Positions 41,394 through 48,241 of a stretch of 64,000 bases of DNA are shown here, one piece after another (positions within the stretch are counted from its first letter, which is position 1; every line of letters starts with the position of its first letter). The stretch is taken from positions 62,001 through 126,000 of the forward strand of contig JAQUAX010000007.1 in the NCBI GenBank assembly GCA_028687035.1. The letters are read 5' to 3'. Source of the stretch: Dechloromonas sp. Its GTDB lineage: Bacteria; Pseudomonadota; Gammaproteobacteria; Burkholderiales; Rhodocyclaceae. The translations under genes were made by a program, and so were the position numbers. The notes beneath the pieces were generated by a model that saw nothing but the letters and a program-made list of their open reading frames with translations, was not told the DNA's origin and did no database searches.

Positions 41394-42205
41394 CGGCCTG
41401 CCTCGTTCTGCAGAGATTCAACGTAGAAATTGATTGATCGGCGGTATTGTTCGACAGCTGCCTCATCGACAACCTTGAAGAGATCAAACCGCTTCCGGTA
41501 TTGCGGCTGACGCACGAAGAACATCACCGCCTTGGCGCCTCCGTACTGCAGGTGCGCGATGCGGGCACGCTCGTGGATACTCTGGTAGTTCTTCTGAAGA
41601 TAGATGCCGGGGCGCAACTTCCCTTGCGGCTTGGTCAGCACGAAGTAACGGAAGCCGCGCTGCTTAACGCCCTTGACCTTCTTTCCCTTCCAAAGCTTTC
41701 CGCGGCGCTCGTCGCTCATGTTTTGGCGGGCGCCTGCAGCGCGCTCAAAGCCGTCGAACCACGAAATGATCTGGACGATCTGGCCCGCCGACATGTTGCC
41801 GTAACGGTCGATAATCGCAGCCGGGCCAGGCGCGATGAACATTCCTGGTGGCAACACGCCGGCAGCCCGTAGGGCGAGCTCGTGGCGCTTTTGGCGGCGG
41901 GCCCCGCCGAATATTTCGGCTTGGAGCACGTCTGCCCGATTTACGCCCTGCTTATTTCCGTCGAGGTTGAGACCGACCTCGGAATAGGGCTTTGTCTTGC
42001 TCGCCTTGTGATACCGAACGCCGCTCAGTATCCACGGCGTAGGGCGGTCGAAAACACTTGGAATCTTATCGCGCGCTGCCTTGTAGCCGGCAAATGCCGC
42101 GTCGTTCTTCGCGGCGATGTCGGCTATCTCAAAGACTCGCTTATTTAGGCCGCCGAGCACCTTCAGTGCGCTTTCGAGCCCGGTGATTTTGGTTGAAACC
42201 TTCAT
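41390..42205 (-). CDS. Putative phage structural protein (271 aa)
   Basis: This protein begins MKVSTKITGLESALKVLGGL and has an IPSVFDRPTPWILSGVRYH segment, a pattern seen in phage neck or tail-completion-like proteins (HK97 gp10-like). The rest is basic and Gly-rich, with MFIAPGPAAIIDRYGNMSAGQIVQII in the middle. The assignment is tentative. GGAGG lies 7 nt upstream of ATG 42205, a strong ribosome-binding site that decides the start against a longer open frame. It precedes the 129-aa gene with a 4-bp overlap. Confidence 0.55.
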   Translation of the reverse strand: MKVSTKITGLESALKVLGGLNKRVFEIADIAAKNDAAFAGYKAARDKIPSVFDRPTPWILSGVRYHKASKTKPYSEVGLNLDGNKQGVNRADVLQAEIFGGARRQKRHELALRAAGVLPPGMFIAPGPAAIIDRYGNMSAGQIVQIISWFDGFERAAGARQNMSDERRGKLWKGKKVKGVKQRGFRYFVLTKPQGKLRPGIYLQKNYQSIHERARIAHLQYGGAKAVMFFVRQPQYRKRFDLFKVVDEAAVEQYRRSINFYVESLQNEAGR

Positions 42206-42237
42206 TGCGCTACCTCCATTGTTCGGGTTTGCTTCTT

Positions 42238-42726
42238 TCAAGGAAACTGTGTGCCTGCTGCGCTGCTTTTGGCGATGCGTCGAAACACCGGCTCGACGAT
42301 TGAACCCTGGCGCCACTGAATGCCCGCACTGATGAAAGCCAGGTCGATCTCAAGCATCAGGTCGCCGTCGCCCAGGCTGTTTCTGACGAGGTGTCGGAAG
42401 TTGCGGAACGCACTGGCGCTTGGCGGGCGCGGCTGCCAGGGATCGGTGCCGATGAATTTAGCTATCGCCAGGGAATCCAGTGCGAGGTTTTCCAATCCCT
42501 CATCAGAAAGCCGCCAAACGCAGGCCACAACCCAGCAGCGAATCATCATTTTCAGGCTGTACCCACGGCGGCCGGTGGGCCGTACATCTGCGGCATACGC
42601 CGGGCGGAGCTTCTTTTCGATTGCGGCCCATGGAATGACACGGTCGAGAAGGGCCAAAGCCTCGGCGCGCTTGGGCGCCTTGGCCTTCGGCCAACGACAG
42701 GAAATAAAGCTTAGTTGCTCCGACAT
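42238..42726 (-). pseudogene. Truncated IS5-family-like transposase (N-terminal DUF772 part)
   Basis: This 162-residue frame matches the N-terminal domain of IS5-type transposases: RRGYSLKMMIRCWVVACVWRLSDE near residue 55 and SASAFRNFRHLVR near 102. The DDE catalytic domain is absent; the frame ends soon after. No terminal inverted repeats or target duplication are visible. A good ribosome-binding site (GGGAG, 8 nt before ATG 42726) is kept, so a short protein may still be made. It may be a decayed insertion or a domesticated DNA-binding remnant. Confidence 0.6.
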
Positions 42727-42773
42727 GACTGACACTCCCGCAAAAACCTTGTATGAACGCGCTTTCATGCGAG

Positions 42774-43196
42774 TTAACAAGGGTGTTCACTATGTTTTGA
42801 GGCGACCCACACCAGAAAACACGGGGTGCGAATTACCCTCGGGGGGACCCTTCCGGGAGGACCCGAGCGCAGACGGTGGCACGTTCGCTCGTTGAACGAA
42901 TGAACGGCCGCACGCGTCGCCGCGCACGCTTCTGGTTCGGCCCTTACTTCGCCTTGCTCACAAGGTTCGACGCCTCGCGCATGCGGTTGAGCCCGCAACA
43001 AGGCGGGGGGGTCCAGGGGGGGATTTTGTTGCTTTCCACTTTTTACCCGGCCCACCCGACCCGACCCGGCCCACTGGCAAGCGGGACAGGTCAAAAAGCG
43101 GGGGGGATGGAACCGGGTTTTGATACCCGGCCCACCCCTTTTTTCCGTATACGCGGGCCGGGTATCAGCGGGCCGGGTTTGCAATTCGTTTGTCAT
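42774..43196 (-). CDS. Doubtful Pro/Arg-rich frame after the helicase gene
   Basis: The ATG directly follows the helicase stop (TGAATG), which supports coupling. The 140-residue product is Pro- and Arg-rich, low in complexity, with one CPAC pair (LTCPACQW) and no recognisable family. Much of it is encoded by repeated ACCCGGCCC units. Frames of odd composition behind phage-type helicases occur in other elements, so it may be real, but the repeats could equally be noncoding DNA sites. There is no other gene in 42727-43196. Confidence 0.3.
   Translation of the reverse strand: MTNELQTRPADTRPAYTEKRGGPGIKTRFHPPRFLTCPACQWAGSGRVGRVKSGKQQNPPLDPPALLRAQPHARGVEPCEQGEVRAEPEACAATRAAVHSFNERTCHRLRSGPPGRVPPRVIRTPCFLVWVASKHSEHPC
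42845..42906. other. Direct GGACCC pair and CGTTC-type inverted repeat
   Basis: GGACCC occurs at 42845-42850 and 42859-42864 around TTCCGGGA. A near-palindrome, CGTTCGCTCGTT at 42882-42893 with AACGAATGAACG at 42895-42906 (10 of 12 paired), follows. These could be protein-binding or packaging sites; nothing in the sequence identifies the binding partner. Confidence 0.35.
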
Positions 43197-43236
43197 TCAA
43201 TTTTCACCCCGAAATTCCCCGACCTGACCCGGCCCA
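43045..43236. repeat. Iteron-like cluster of ACCCGGCCC repeats, candidate replication origin
   Basis: ACCCGGCCCA occurs at 43045-43054, 43064-43073, 43125-43134 and 43227-43236. Its inverse with a final G change occurs at 43154-43163 and 43169-43178. The third and the first inverted copy form a perfect 12-bp inverted repeat, GATACCCGGCCC at 43122-43133 and GGGCCGGGTATC at 43155-43166, around a 21-nt pyrimidine/AT-rich loop. The cluster lies directly after the primase-helicase genes. Origin function is inferred from layout only. Confidence 0.5.
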
Positions 43237-44375
43237 GGTGGGACGGGTTCAAGGTGGGTTTTTTTGCCGGGCAGGCCGCTAATACAAGCCCGCCCGGAGG
43301 CGCGGAGGCGGCCGCAGGATGCCGCTATCTCGTTTCTTGTGAGCCCTAGCTGGCTGCGCATGTCGTAGAGGTCGCGCTGGCTATAGCGGCGCCCCTGGCT
43401 GGCTTCGTACGTGAGGAACTGCAACACCTGCTCATCGGCTGCAGCCTGGCTGCGCTCCGGGCTCATCGGGCAGGCGCCGACCTGCTCGAAGTGCCAGCCA
43501 TTGCGGCGGATGTACAGCGGGTCACAGGGCGGGCTGTATGAGGTCTTCGCCAGGGCCATGACGAGCCCTGTCTCGGCCTCGCCTAGCGGCTGTCCGGTGG
43601 CCTGCTGCCAGGCTTCCCGGCTTTGCGGTTGCAACACCGCGACCATGCGCGCCCCATCGGCGAAGGCTGAGCCGCCTCTCCCGCTGTATTGGTCAAGGGT
43701 CGATTCGCGGGCGTTTTGCTTGCCTGAGTGGTGGATGAATTCAACGCAGCAGCTCAACTCGTTGCGGATCAGTCGGCCGGCCTCGATCAGCCCCTGCTCT
43801 GAGTCGTTCACGCGGGTTTCGCCAACCCCCAGGCTTACGGCTGGATCGAAAATCATCCAGTCAGGCACCCAGCCGGCTGCGGTGATGTGCTGCAGTAGAT
43901 CCTCAATGGCCGGGCGGTTCGGCAGAACAACATCGTCGACCACAGCGGCCAGCCGAAAATTAAGACTCGACAGGTCCAGGATTCTGACTCTCTGCAGCAC
44001 CTCGGCGCGCTCCGTGTCGCTCAGCTCGGCGTGGGTCATGAGCTCGCGCAGACGGGCCAACAGGATGCCTCTGGGGTCTTCGCGGCTGACGATGACAGTA
44101 TTGCCTGGCGCGGCCGGCCAATGCCCCCAGAGCGGCCGGCGCAAGGCCAGCTGCATCGCCTCGAATAAGGCTAGGGTCGTTTTCCCCACACCCCCCGGCG
44201 CGATGCGCAGGCGCAGATCAGCGAACAGCAGCCCAGGGACGATAGCGCGCGGGGTCAGGCTGAGCTCATCGAGGTCGGCCAGCGACGGCGGCGCCAAGCT
44301 GGGAAAGTCGAAGAGGCGCGGCGGCGACAGCGGCTGCGCTATGGTGTCGATATCAACCAACGGCCGACCGCTCAT
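43197..44375 (-). CDS. RepA-like/AAA_25 replicative helicase
   Basis: This 392-residue protein has a RecA-fold ATPase: P-loop GGVGKTT at residues 61-67 preceded by LRLRIAP, SREDPRG as the motif after strand 2, a Walker B-like WMIFDPAVSLG near 174, and EFIHHSGKQNARESTLDQYSGRGGSAFADGARM near 213, typical of RepA/DnaB-like hexameric helicases of plasmids and satellites. It overlaps the primase gene by 4 bp (ATGA), giving a split version of the P4 alpha primase-helicase. A Pro-rich C-terminal tail follows the ATPase. Confidence 0.83.
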   Translation of the reverse strand: MSGRPLVDIDTIAQPLSPPRLFDFPSLAPPSLADLDELSLTPRAIVPGLLFADLRLRIAPGGVGKTTLALFEAMQLALRRPLWGHWPAAPGNTVIVSREDPRGILLARLRELMTHAELSDTERAEVLQRVRILDLSSLNFRLAAVVDDVVLPNRPAIEDLLQHITAAGWVPDWMIFDPAVSLGVGETRVNDSEQGLIEAGRLIRNELSCCVEFIHHSGKQNARESTLDQYSGRGGSAFADGARMVAVLQPQSREAWQQATGQPLGEAETGLVMALAKTSYSPPCDPLYIRRNGWHFEQVGACPMSPERSQAAADEQVLQFLTYEASQGRRYSQRDLYDMRSQLGLTRNEIAASCGRLRASGRACISGLPGKKTHLEPVPPGPGQVGEFRGEN

Positions 44376-45388
44376 GAGGCACTGCCCTGCTTCGTCAGGT
44401 CGGCCAAGGCATCATTCCAGTCGGCCGCGCCAGCTGGCGGCGGACACAGAAACACCTGGCGCCCTTCGTTCATCATCCGCTCGGCGAGGCGGCTGGCGGC
44501 GCGCTGGCCGGCTTGGTCGGGGTCAAGTGCGACATAGACCCGGCGAGCGGCTGGCGGCAGCGCCACGCCGGGCAGCAGGGATGCGCTTAGAGCGGACCAG
44601 CATGGCAGCCCGGTCGCGGCGCCGAAGGCCAGCGCGTTTTCGATGCCTTCAGCGACTGCCAGGCGGTCGTCGATGATCGGTGACAGGCGGACGGCGGCGC
44701 CAACCAACTCGCCGCACTTGAACAGTTTTTTGGCCGGCAGGTCGTCGCGGCTGAATTTCTCGCCGGCTTCGTCCAGAAAAATTCGATGTAGCCCGACCGC
44801 AAGGCCATCAGGCCGAACTATCCGGGCGATCAGTGCGGGGTGCTCGCCGAGCAGCAAATGCTTCCCCGTGTGGTCGGCGCTCCAATACTGCAGGCCGGCG
44901 TGATAGCGCAGCGCATCGGCGTCGGGCGGGATCGGCAGGCCGCGCCGGATCAGGTAGCGCCCTGCCGGGTCGCTGGCCGTTATCGGCGTCGCCGCTGTCC
45001 AGATGCTCCGGGCAGCCATGCGCTTCGGTCGCCAATCAACAAGGGCTGTCGACACGGGCGCGACCTTCGTCGTTTTGGCACAGCTCGGGACGTCGAGCGC
45101 ACCAAGCCCCAGCGCACCGCCAACCAGTCGCATAGCGTCGGTGAAGCTGCAGCCCAGGGCGTGCCGGATCAACTCGAAGCCGTCGCCGCCTTGGCGCGGA
45201 TGCGAGCGGCAGACAAACGCGCCGGCCTCGCTATGGCGGTTGAACTGGAATCTATCGACGCCGCCGCAGGCCGGGCAGGCTTGATTTTTCCCGGTGAGGT
45301 AATCGGCGCCGATGATCTCGGCGAGAATTTCCAGCCAACGGCCTCGGGCGGCCTGCCGGATGTGCGCAAAATCGGTCGGGTTATTCAT
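44372..45388 (-). CDS. P4-type zinc-finger/Toprim DNA primase
   Basis: This 338-residue protein has an N-terminal zinc finger (CPACGGVDRFQFNR near residue 38, with later ligands in FVCRSHPRQGGDGFELI near 58), a middle region, and a Toprim domain with the acidic motifs VAEGIENALAFGAATG near 232 and YVALDPDQAGQRAA near 279. It is the primase half of P4-like replication modules and would prime replication of the excised element. GAGG lies 6 nt before ATG 45388. The frame extends upstream but overlaps the next gene. Confidence 0.85.
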   Translation of the reverse strand: MNNPTDFAHIRQAARGRWLEILAEIIGADYLTGKNQACPACGGVDRFQFNRHSEAGAFVCRSHPRQGGDGFELIRHALGCSFTDAMRLVGGALGLGALDVPSCAKTTKVAPVSTALVDWRPKRMAARSIWTAATPITASDPAGRYLIRRGLPIPPDADALRYHAGLQYWSADHTGKHLLLGEHPALIARIVRPDGLAVGLHRIFLDEAGEKFSRDDLPAKKLFKCGELVGAAVRLSPIIDDRLAVAEGIENALAFGAATGLPCWSALSASLLPGVALPPAARRVYVALDPDQAGQRAASRLAERMMNEGRQVFLCPPPAGAADWNDALADLTKQGSAS

Positions 45389-45725
45389 GGGCGACCTCGT
45401 CGCCCATGTGGTACGCAAACGCTTTCTGCAGCACGGCCTCCCGGCCGTTTTCATCGGCGCTGGCGGCTGTTTGGCAGGCGGCGCAGAGGTCGTATTGAAA
45501 CTGCCATGCCCCCATCGGCAGGCCGGGAAGGCGAGGCACGATGCGCACTGCCCCGGCCCTGCGGCGGCTTTCGTCGAACGGCTGTCGGCAGCAGGCGCAT
45601 TCGGGGTTCTTGAAGCCAATGTCGAGTCCGCTCAGTGGCAGCCCAGCCCTGTCGCGGCTATAATTTTTTGCGTGTTTTTTCCGTTTTGAGCCGGCCTTCG
45701 GGTCGGCTTTTTTGTTGTTTGCCAT
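45381..45725 (-). CDS. Cys-rich element protein, probable zinc binder (114 aa)
   Basis: The N-terminus is Lys-rich (NNKKADPKAGSKRKKHAK), and the middle has CACCRQPF and later CAACQTA, two CxxC pairs about 36 residues apart that could form one zinc ribbon. I do not recognise the family. It overlaps the primase gene by 8 bp, so it is part of the replication operon. A hairpin with a T-run on the opposite strand lies within its first codons. Confidence 0.55.
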   Translation of the reverse strand: MANNKKADPKAGSKRKKHAKNYSRDRAGLPLSGLDIGFKNPECACCRQPFDESRRRAGAVRIVPRLPGLPMGAWQFQYDLCAACQTAASADENGREAVLQKAFAYHMGDEVAHE

Positions 45726-45734
45726 CGCCCGGCC

Positions 45735-45971
45735 TCACGCTGCCTTGTCGGTGGCGAGGCGGGCCATGATCCGCTGATACTCGGTCCAGAAGCGGGTCTT
45801 GTGCAGGTAGATTTGCACGCCGATCTTTGCCATTCCGCCGGCTTCGATCAACTCATTCTGAATCGGCTTAGTGTGGTAATGCAGCATTTTGTGGCTGCCA
45901 AATACGGTTTGTCCGTACTCGAGGAACCACGTTTTCAGCGGCAGAAAATCGGCGGGCTTGGTTTCGGTCAT
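45735..45971 (-). CDS. Small putative DNA-binding protein (78 aa)
   Basis: This 78-residue protein (LKTWFLEYGQTVFGSHKMLHYH, then KPIQNELIEAGGMAKIG and HKTRFWTEYQRIMARL) has the size and helix pattern of small helix-turn-helix or excisionase-like proteins found upstream of replication genes in integrative elements. No catalytic residues are visible. It starts the operon 78-aa, Cys-rich protein, primase, helicase. The assignment is a judgement from size, pattern and position. Confidence 0.5.
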   Translation of the reverse strand: MTETKPADFLPLKTWFLEYGQTVFGSHKMLHYHTKPIQNELIEAGGMAKIGVQIYLHKTRFWTEYQRIMARLATDKAA

Positions 45972-46116
45972 CTCATGTTCTCCAATGTGCGTCCTGCTTG
46001 GCGGCTTGGGACGGTGAGTCGGAGAATATGGATTAAGGCGTGTTCACTTAATGGCGTTTAATTCGTTCAGTATGCTGGAGATTCAGCGTGACGCCATTTC
46101 CCAATCTAGGTGGCGA
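45972..46116. promoter_or_regulatory. Control region of the replication operon
   Basis: This AT-richer gap carries an 8-bp inverted repeat, AATGGCGT at 46050-46057 and ACGCCATT at 46091-46098, and a half-repeated GGCGT-TT pair at 46038-46057. A CATACT hexamer on the minus strand (46074-46069) could be a -10. No promoter can be fixed with confidence. Confidence 0.3.
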
Positions 46117-46485
46117 TTAACACTCTGACTCATCTTTTTCTATTGGCCGGAGCGCGCGCGCGGCAGCCCAGAAGACCAAAACAAACGGATTCTTTGGTAG
46201 GTGTGGCCCCATTTCAACCGCCGCTCTCAAGGCATCACGGTGCCGCTCGGTTTCATTGGCCTCTTGCCGAACTTCATCCGTTAGAGGTTTTTCGTGGCGT
46301 CTCCTATCCTTAAAAATCTGGCAGGTTTCGACGCCCCATTTTTCGGCGATGAGTTCCGCGGCACGCGTCGCTCTTACGTCTGATTCGATCAGATGGAAAA
46401 ATTCTTTGGCGCGAACTCTTCCAGGCGTCGCCGCGCGGGTTGTTGCGCCCTTTGGGCGCCCGCGTTTTTTTTGCGCTGATGACAT
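46117..46485 (-). CDS. Putative AT-hook-type DNA-binding protein (122 aa)
   Basis: The 122-residue product starts with a basic KKRGRPKGATTR segment, an AT-hook-like motif, followed by a helical region (FFHLIESDVRATRAAELIAEKWGVETCQIFKDRRRHE) that could be helix-turn-helix. It is likely a regulator of the element, but the target is unknown. I use ATG 46485, which has AAGGAG 5 nt upstream; that ribosome-binding region is tandemly duplicated. The longer frame would read through the duplication. Confidence 0.5.
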   Translation of the reverse strand: MSSAQKKRGRPKGATTRAATPGRVRAKEFFHLIESDVRATRAAELIAEKWGVETCQIFKDRRRHEKPLTDEVRQEANETERHRDALRAAVEMGPHLPKNPFVLVFWAAARALRPIEKDESEC

Positions 46486-46612
46486 GTGCGCTCCTTCGGT
46501 GCGCTCCTTCAAAGATGCCATCCCCAGGCGGTGAAGGTCCCGCTTTTCGCCTGGCCGGGCTAGGGGATGGCGTGCTCTGTATCAGCAGCCTGGCCGCCGT
46601 CGGCCTGGCTGC
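46486..46612 (-). promoter_or_regulatory. Structured leader with duplicated ribosome-binding site
   Basis: GTGCGCTCCTTC is repeated at 46486-46497 and 46499-46510, so the minus-strand transcript has GAAGGAGCGCAC twice in a row before the ATG. Upstream, GCCATCCCC at 46517-46525 pairs with GGGGATGGC at 46563-46571, with an inner AGGCG-CGCCT pair. A second hairpin of 12 bp with one mismatch lies at 46585-46612. No U-tract follows, so it looks like a structured leader and not a terminator. Confidence 0.5.
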
Positions 46613-46624
46613 CTTCTCGGCTAA

Positions 46625-46885
46625 CTACTCGGTTTTGAACTGCTGATCCAGCAAAAGCAATGCCCCTGCAAAATCGCTCACGGTGTCCGGGTTGCCATCG
46701 CTGACCGGAATCAAGCCTTCGGGAAACTCGATGCCCGCATGCTTGAGCAATTCGACTTGATTTTCAAGGCGCAGAAGTTCGCCATAGGCCTGCAGGCCGA
46801 CTGCCAGCATTCGGCGGACCTGGCTGATGGTTTCGGCTTCCATGGCACTGCGGATCGGGTCGCTGTTTCTGGTGCTCGCGCTCAT
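46625..46885 (-). CDS. Element-encoded hypothetical protein (86 aa)
   Basis: This 86-residue protein is helical (AMEAETISQVRRMLAVGLQAY, ELLRLENQVELLKHAG) with an acidic C-terminal part. I do not recognise it. Its ATG overlaps the stop of the 90-aa gene by 4 bp. No membrane helix or signal is present. It may be an accessory or regulatory protein of the element. Confidence 0.5.
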   Translation of the reverse strand: MSASTRNSDPIRSAMEAETISQVRRMLAVGLQAYGELLRLENQVELLKHAGIEFPEGLIPVSDGNPDTVSDFAGALLLLDQQFKTE

Positions 46886-47154
46886 GACTCGTCCCCTTTC
46901 GATTGGTGTTGCGCTGCATCGTGTGCGGATAGTTCGGCGTAGGCGTTATCTACCATTTCATGAAGCATCCTTTGCGCATGGCTGACGGATGCTTCAATCA
47001 GCATCAGCCAGTAGCTTATGCGCTCAACATCGCCACAGTCGTTGTCAGCGTGCTCGGTGGCTTGGCGGACTGCATCGAGCAAGAGGTCGACTTTTTCCCA
47101 GTCTTTGAAAGCCCCGGTCCTGAGTAGATCAATGGATTGCTGCGCTGCGTTCAT
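46882..47154 (-). CDS. Element-encoded hypothetical protein (90 aa)
   Basis: The 90-residue protein is helical, with a run of acidic and aromatic residues (WEKVDLLLDAVRQATEHADND, RISYWLMLIEASVSHAQRML). I do not recognise it. It begins only 3 bp after the integrase stop and overlaps the 86-aa gene by 4 bp, so it is part of the integrase operon. Function is unknown. Confidence 0.5.
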   Translation of the reverse strand: MNAAQQSIDLLRTGAFKDWEKVDLLLDAVRQATEHADNDCGDVERISYWLMLIEASVSHAQRMLHEMVDNAYAELSAHDAAQHQSKGDES

Positions 47155-47157
47155 GGC

Positions 47158-48048
47158 TCATGCTCCTGCAAAAACATTGTTGATGGTGTTGGCTCGGCCT
47201 TTGATGCAAAGGTGCGAGTAGCGGCGCGTCATGGCAAGGGTGCGGTGTCCGGCATGTTCGGCAATGGCGAGAATGTCGACGCCGGCTTGAGCCAGGCGCG
47301 AGCAGCTTGTGTGCCGCAAGGTGTGGAACGTCACGCCATCAAGGCCGGCTAACTGGCAAGCCTCGGCGAAGCTGTGGCGAATGTCGTGGGGGCGGTCAGT
47401 GTGCCGGCCGACGAAGATCAGGTCGCTATCCATCGTGCGCACGCGGCGCATACGCTGGAACTCGGCTACCAGGTCGGGCGTGATCGGCGAGACGTGGGCG
47501 TCGCCGTTCTTGGTGCGCTCCACCTTCACATGCGGCGCATCGCCATCTAGGACAACATCGCCCCAGCGCAGGCCCAGCAGCGCCCCACGGCGCAGGCCAG
47601 TAACGACAGCCAGGCGGATCAGCAGCGGCAGCAGAACCCAGCTTTGCAGCCTGGCAGCGTCCATCAGCTTCTGTTCTTCCTCGGCGGTCAGGAAACGGAC
47701 CTTGCCGGGGTTTTCGGGGTGCTGTGGTATATCCTCGAATGGCGAATTCCATCCACGTGGCAAAAGCCGTTTCTGCTTGGCGAAGCGGATCATGGACTGC
47801 ATCGCCATGCGGTAGCGGTTGATGGTCGGGCCGGATCTGCTGCGTCCGGTTTTGCTGGGGGTCGTTTCCAGTTCGGCCAGCACGGCGTCGACGTCGTCGG
47901 GTTCGAGTTCGGCCAGCGGCTTGTTGCCGAAGCGGTCGATCCAGTATTGCAGGCGGGGTTTGTACATCCGGTCGCGCACCGGAGTTAACGACAGAAAAAC
48001 AGAGGCGATTTCCGCGACTGTTTTCGGGGTGTGATACTCGGTTTTCAT
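47158..48048 (-). CDS. int: Tyrosine-type site-specific integrase
   Basis: This 296-residue recombinase has an N-terminal core-binding domain and a catalytic domain with the full set of residues: Arg153 in TGLRRGALLGLRWGDV, Lys180 in ERTKNG, His242 and Arg245 in HTLRH, His268 in AGH and the nucleophile Tyr277 in RRYSHL. It lies next to the intact tRNA-Leu and faces away from it, as expected for an integrase using the tRNA 3' end. GAGGAG is 8 nt upstream of the ATG. It is probably responsible for insertion of the 9.7-kb element. Confidence 0.95.
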   Translation of the reverse strand: MKTEYHTPKTVAEIASVFLSLTPVRDRMYKPRLQYWIDRFGNKPLAELEPDDVDAVLAELETTPSKTGRSRSGPTINRYRMAMQSMIRFAKQKRLLPRGWNSPFEDIPQHPENPGKVRFLTAEEEQKLMDAARLQSWVLLPLLIRLAVVTGLRRGALLGLRWGDVVLDGDAPHVKVERTKNGDAHVSPITPDLVAEFQRMRRVRTMDSDLIFVGRHTDRPHDIRHSFAEACQLAGLDGVTFHTLRHTSCSRLAQAGVDILAIAEHAGHRTLAMTRRYSHLCIKGRANTINNVFAGA

Positions 48049-48079
48049 CTAGGACACTCCTCAATTCCGCATCGGATTG

Positions 48080-48109
48080 AAAAAATGTCCCAAGGGCCGC
48101 CAAGCCTTG
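48080..48109 (-). terminator. Element-supplied terminator behind tRNA-Leu
   Basis: On the minus strand CAAGGC and GCCCTTG form a short stem, with one bulge, and a run of six T follows after GGGACA. It starts 6 nt after the CCA end of tRNA-Leu and replaces the terminator displaced to 38441-38469. Confidence 0.6.
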
Positions 48110-48114
48110 CTACA

Positions 48115-48170
48115 TGGTGCCGGGAAAGGGACTCGAACCCTTACGCCTTTCGGCGGCGGATTTTGAATCC
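48115..48170 (-). repeat. Right attachment repeat, part of the intact tRNA-Leu
   Basis: This is the 56-bp counterpart of 38480-38535. It restores the 3' half of the tRNA after integration. Confidence 0.92.
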
Positions 48171-48199
48171 GCTGCGTCTACCGATTCCGCCACCCCGGC
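48115..48199 (-). tRNA. tRNA-Leu (anticodon CAA)
   Basis: The minus-strand sequence folds as a class II tRNA of 85 nt with encoded CCA. The acceptor stem is GCCGGGG with TCCCGGC (one G-U pair), the anticodon stem is GCGGA with TCCGC around TTCAAAA (anticodon CAA), and a long variable arm lies between this and the TTCGAGTCC T-arm. It reads UUG codons. Its 3' half is also the integration site of the element. Confidence 0.95.
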
Positions 48200-48212
48200 A
48201 GGTGGAGGCGGG

Positions 48213-48241
48213 ATTATCCCCGAATCACTTGCGGGGTTCAA
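48213..48241 (-). promoter_or_regulatory. Candidate promoter of tRNA-Leu
   Basis: On the minus strand TTGAAC (48241-48236) and GATAAT (48218-48213) are separated by 17 bp. The start would be near 48206, just before the tRNA 5' end at 48199. The -35 lies inside the end of the upstream Rap1a-like gene. Confidence 0.65.

Larger units (their letters stand above)
38480..48170 (-). mobile_element. Integrated phage-satellite-like element at tRNA-Leu(CAA), about 9.7 kb
   Basis: The element is bounded by 56-bp direct repeats of the tRNA-Leu 3' part and has a tyrosine integrase next to the intact tRNA copy. All its genes read leftward: integrase, two small genes, a putative AT-hook protein, a small HTH-like protein, a Cys-rich protein, a primase, a helicase, a repeat-rich segment, a transposase fragment, a putative structural protein, a 129-aa protein, a Mu gpT-like capsid protein and a HEAGH protein. 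Flanking genes on both sides are ordinary chromosome genes. The absence of terminase, portal and tail genes points to a satellite or a reduced prophage. Confidence 0.85.

Noticed and set aside
46446-46478. Hairpin GCGCCC-TTT-GGGCGC with a later T-run on the plus strand
   Set aside because: It lies inside the coding start of the AT-hook-like gene, no plus-strand gene ends there, and it is explained by the RGRPKGA codons.
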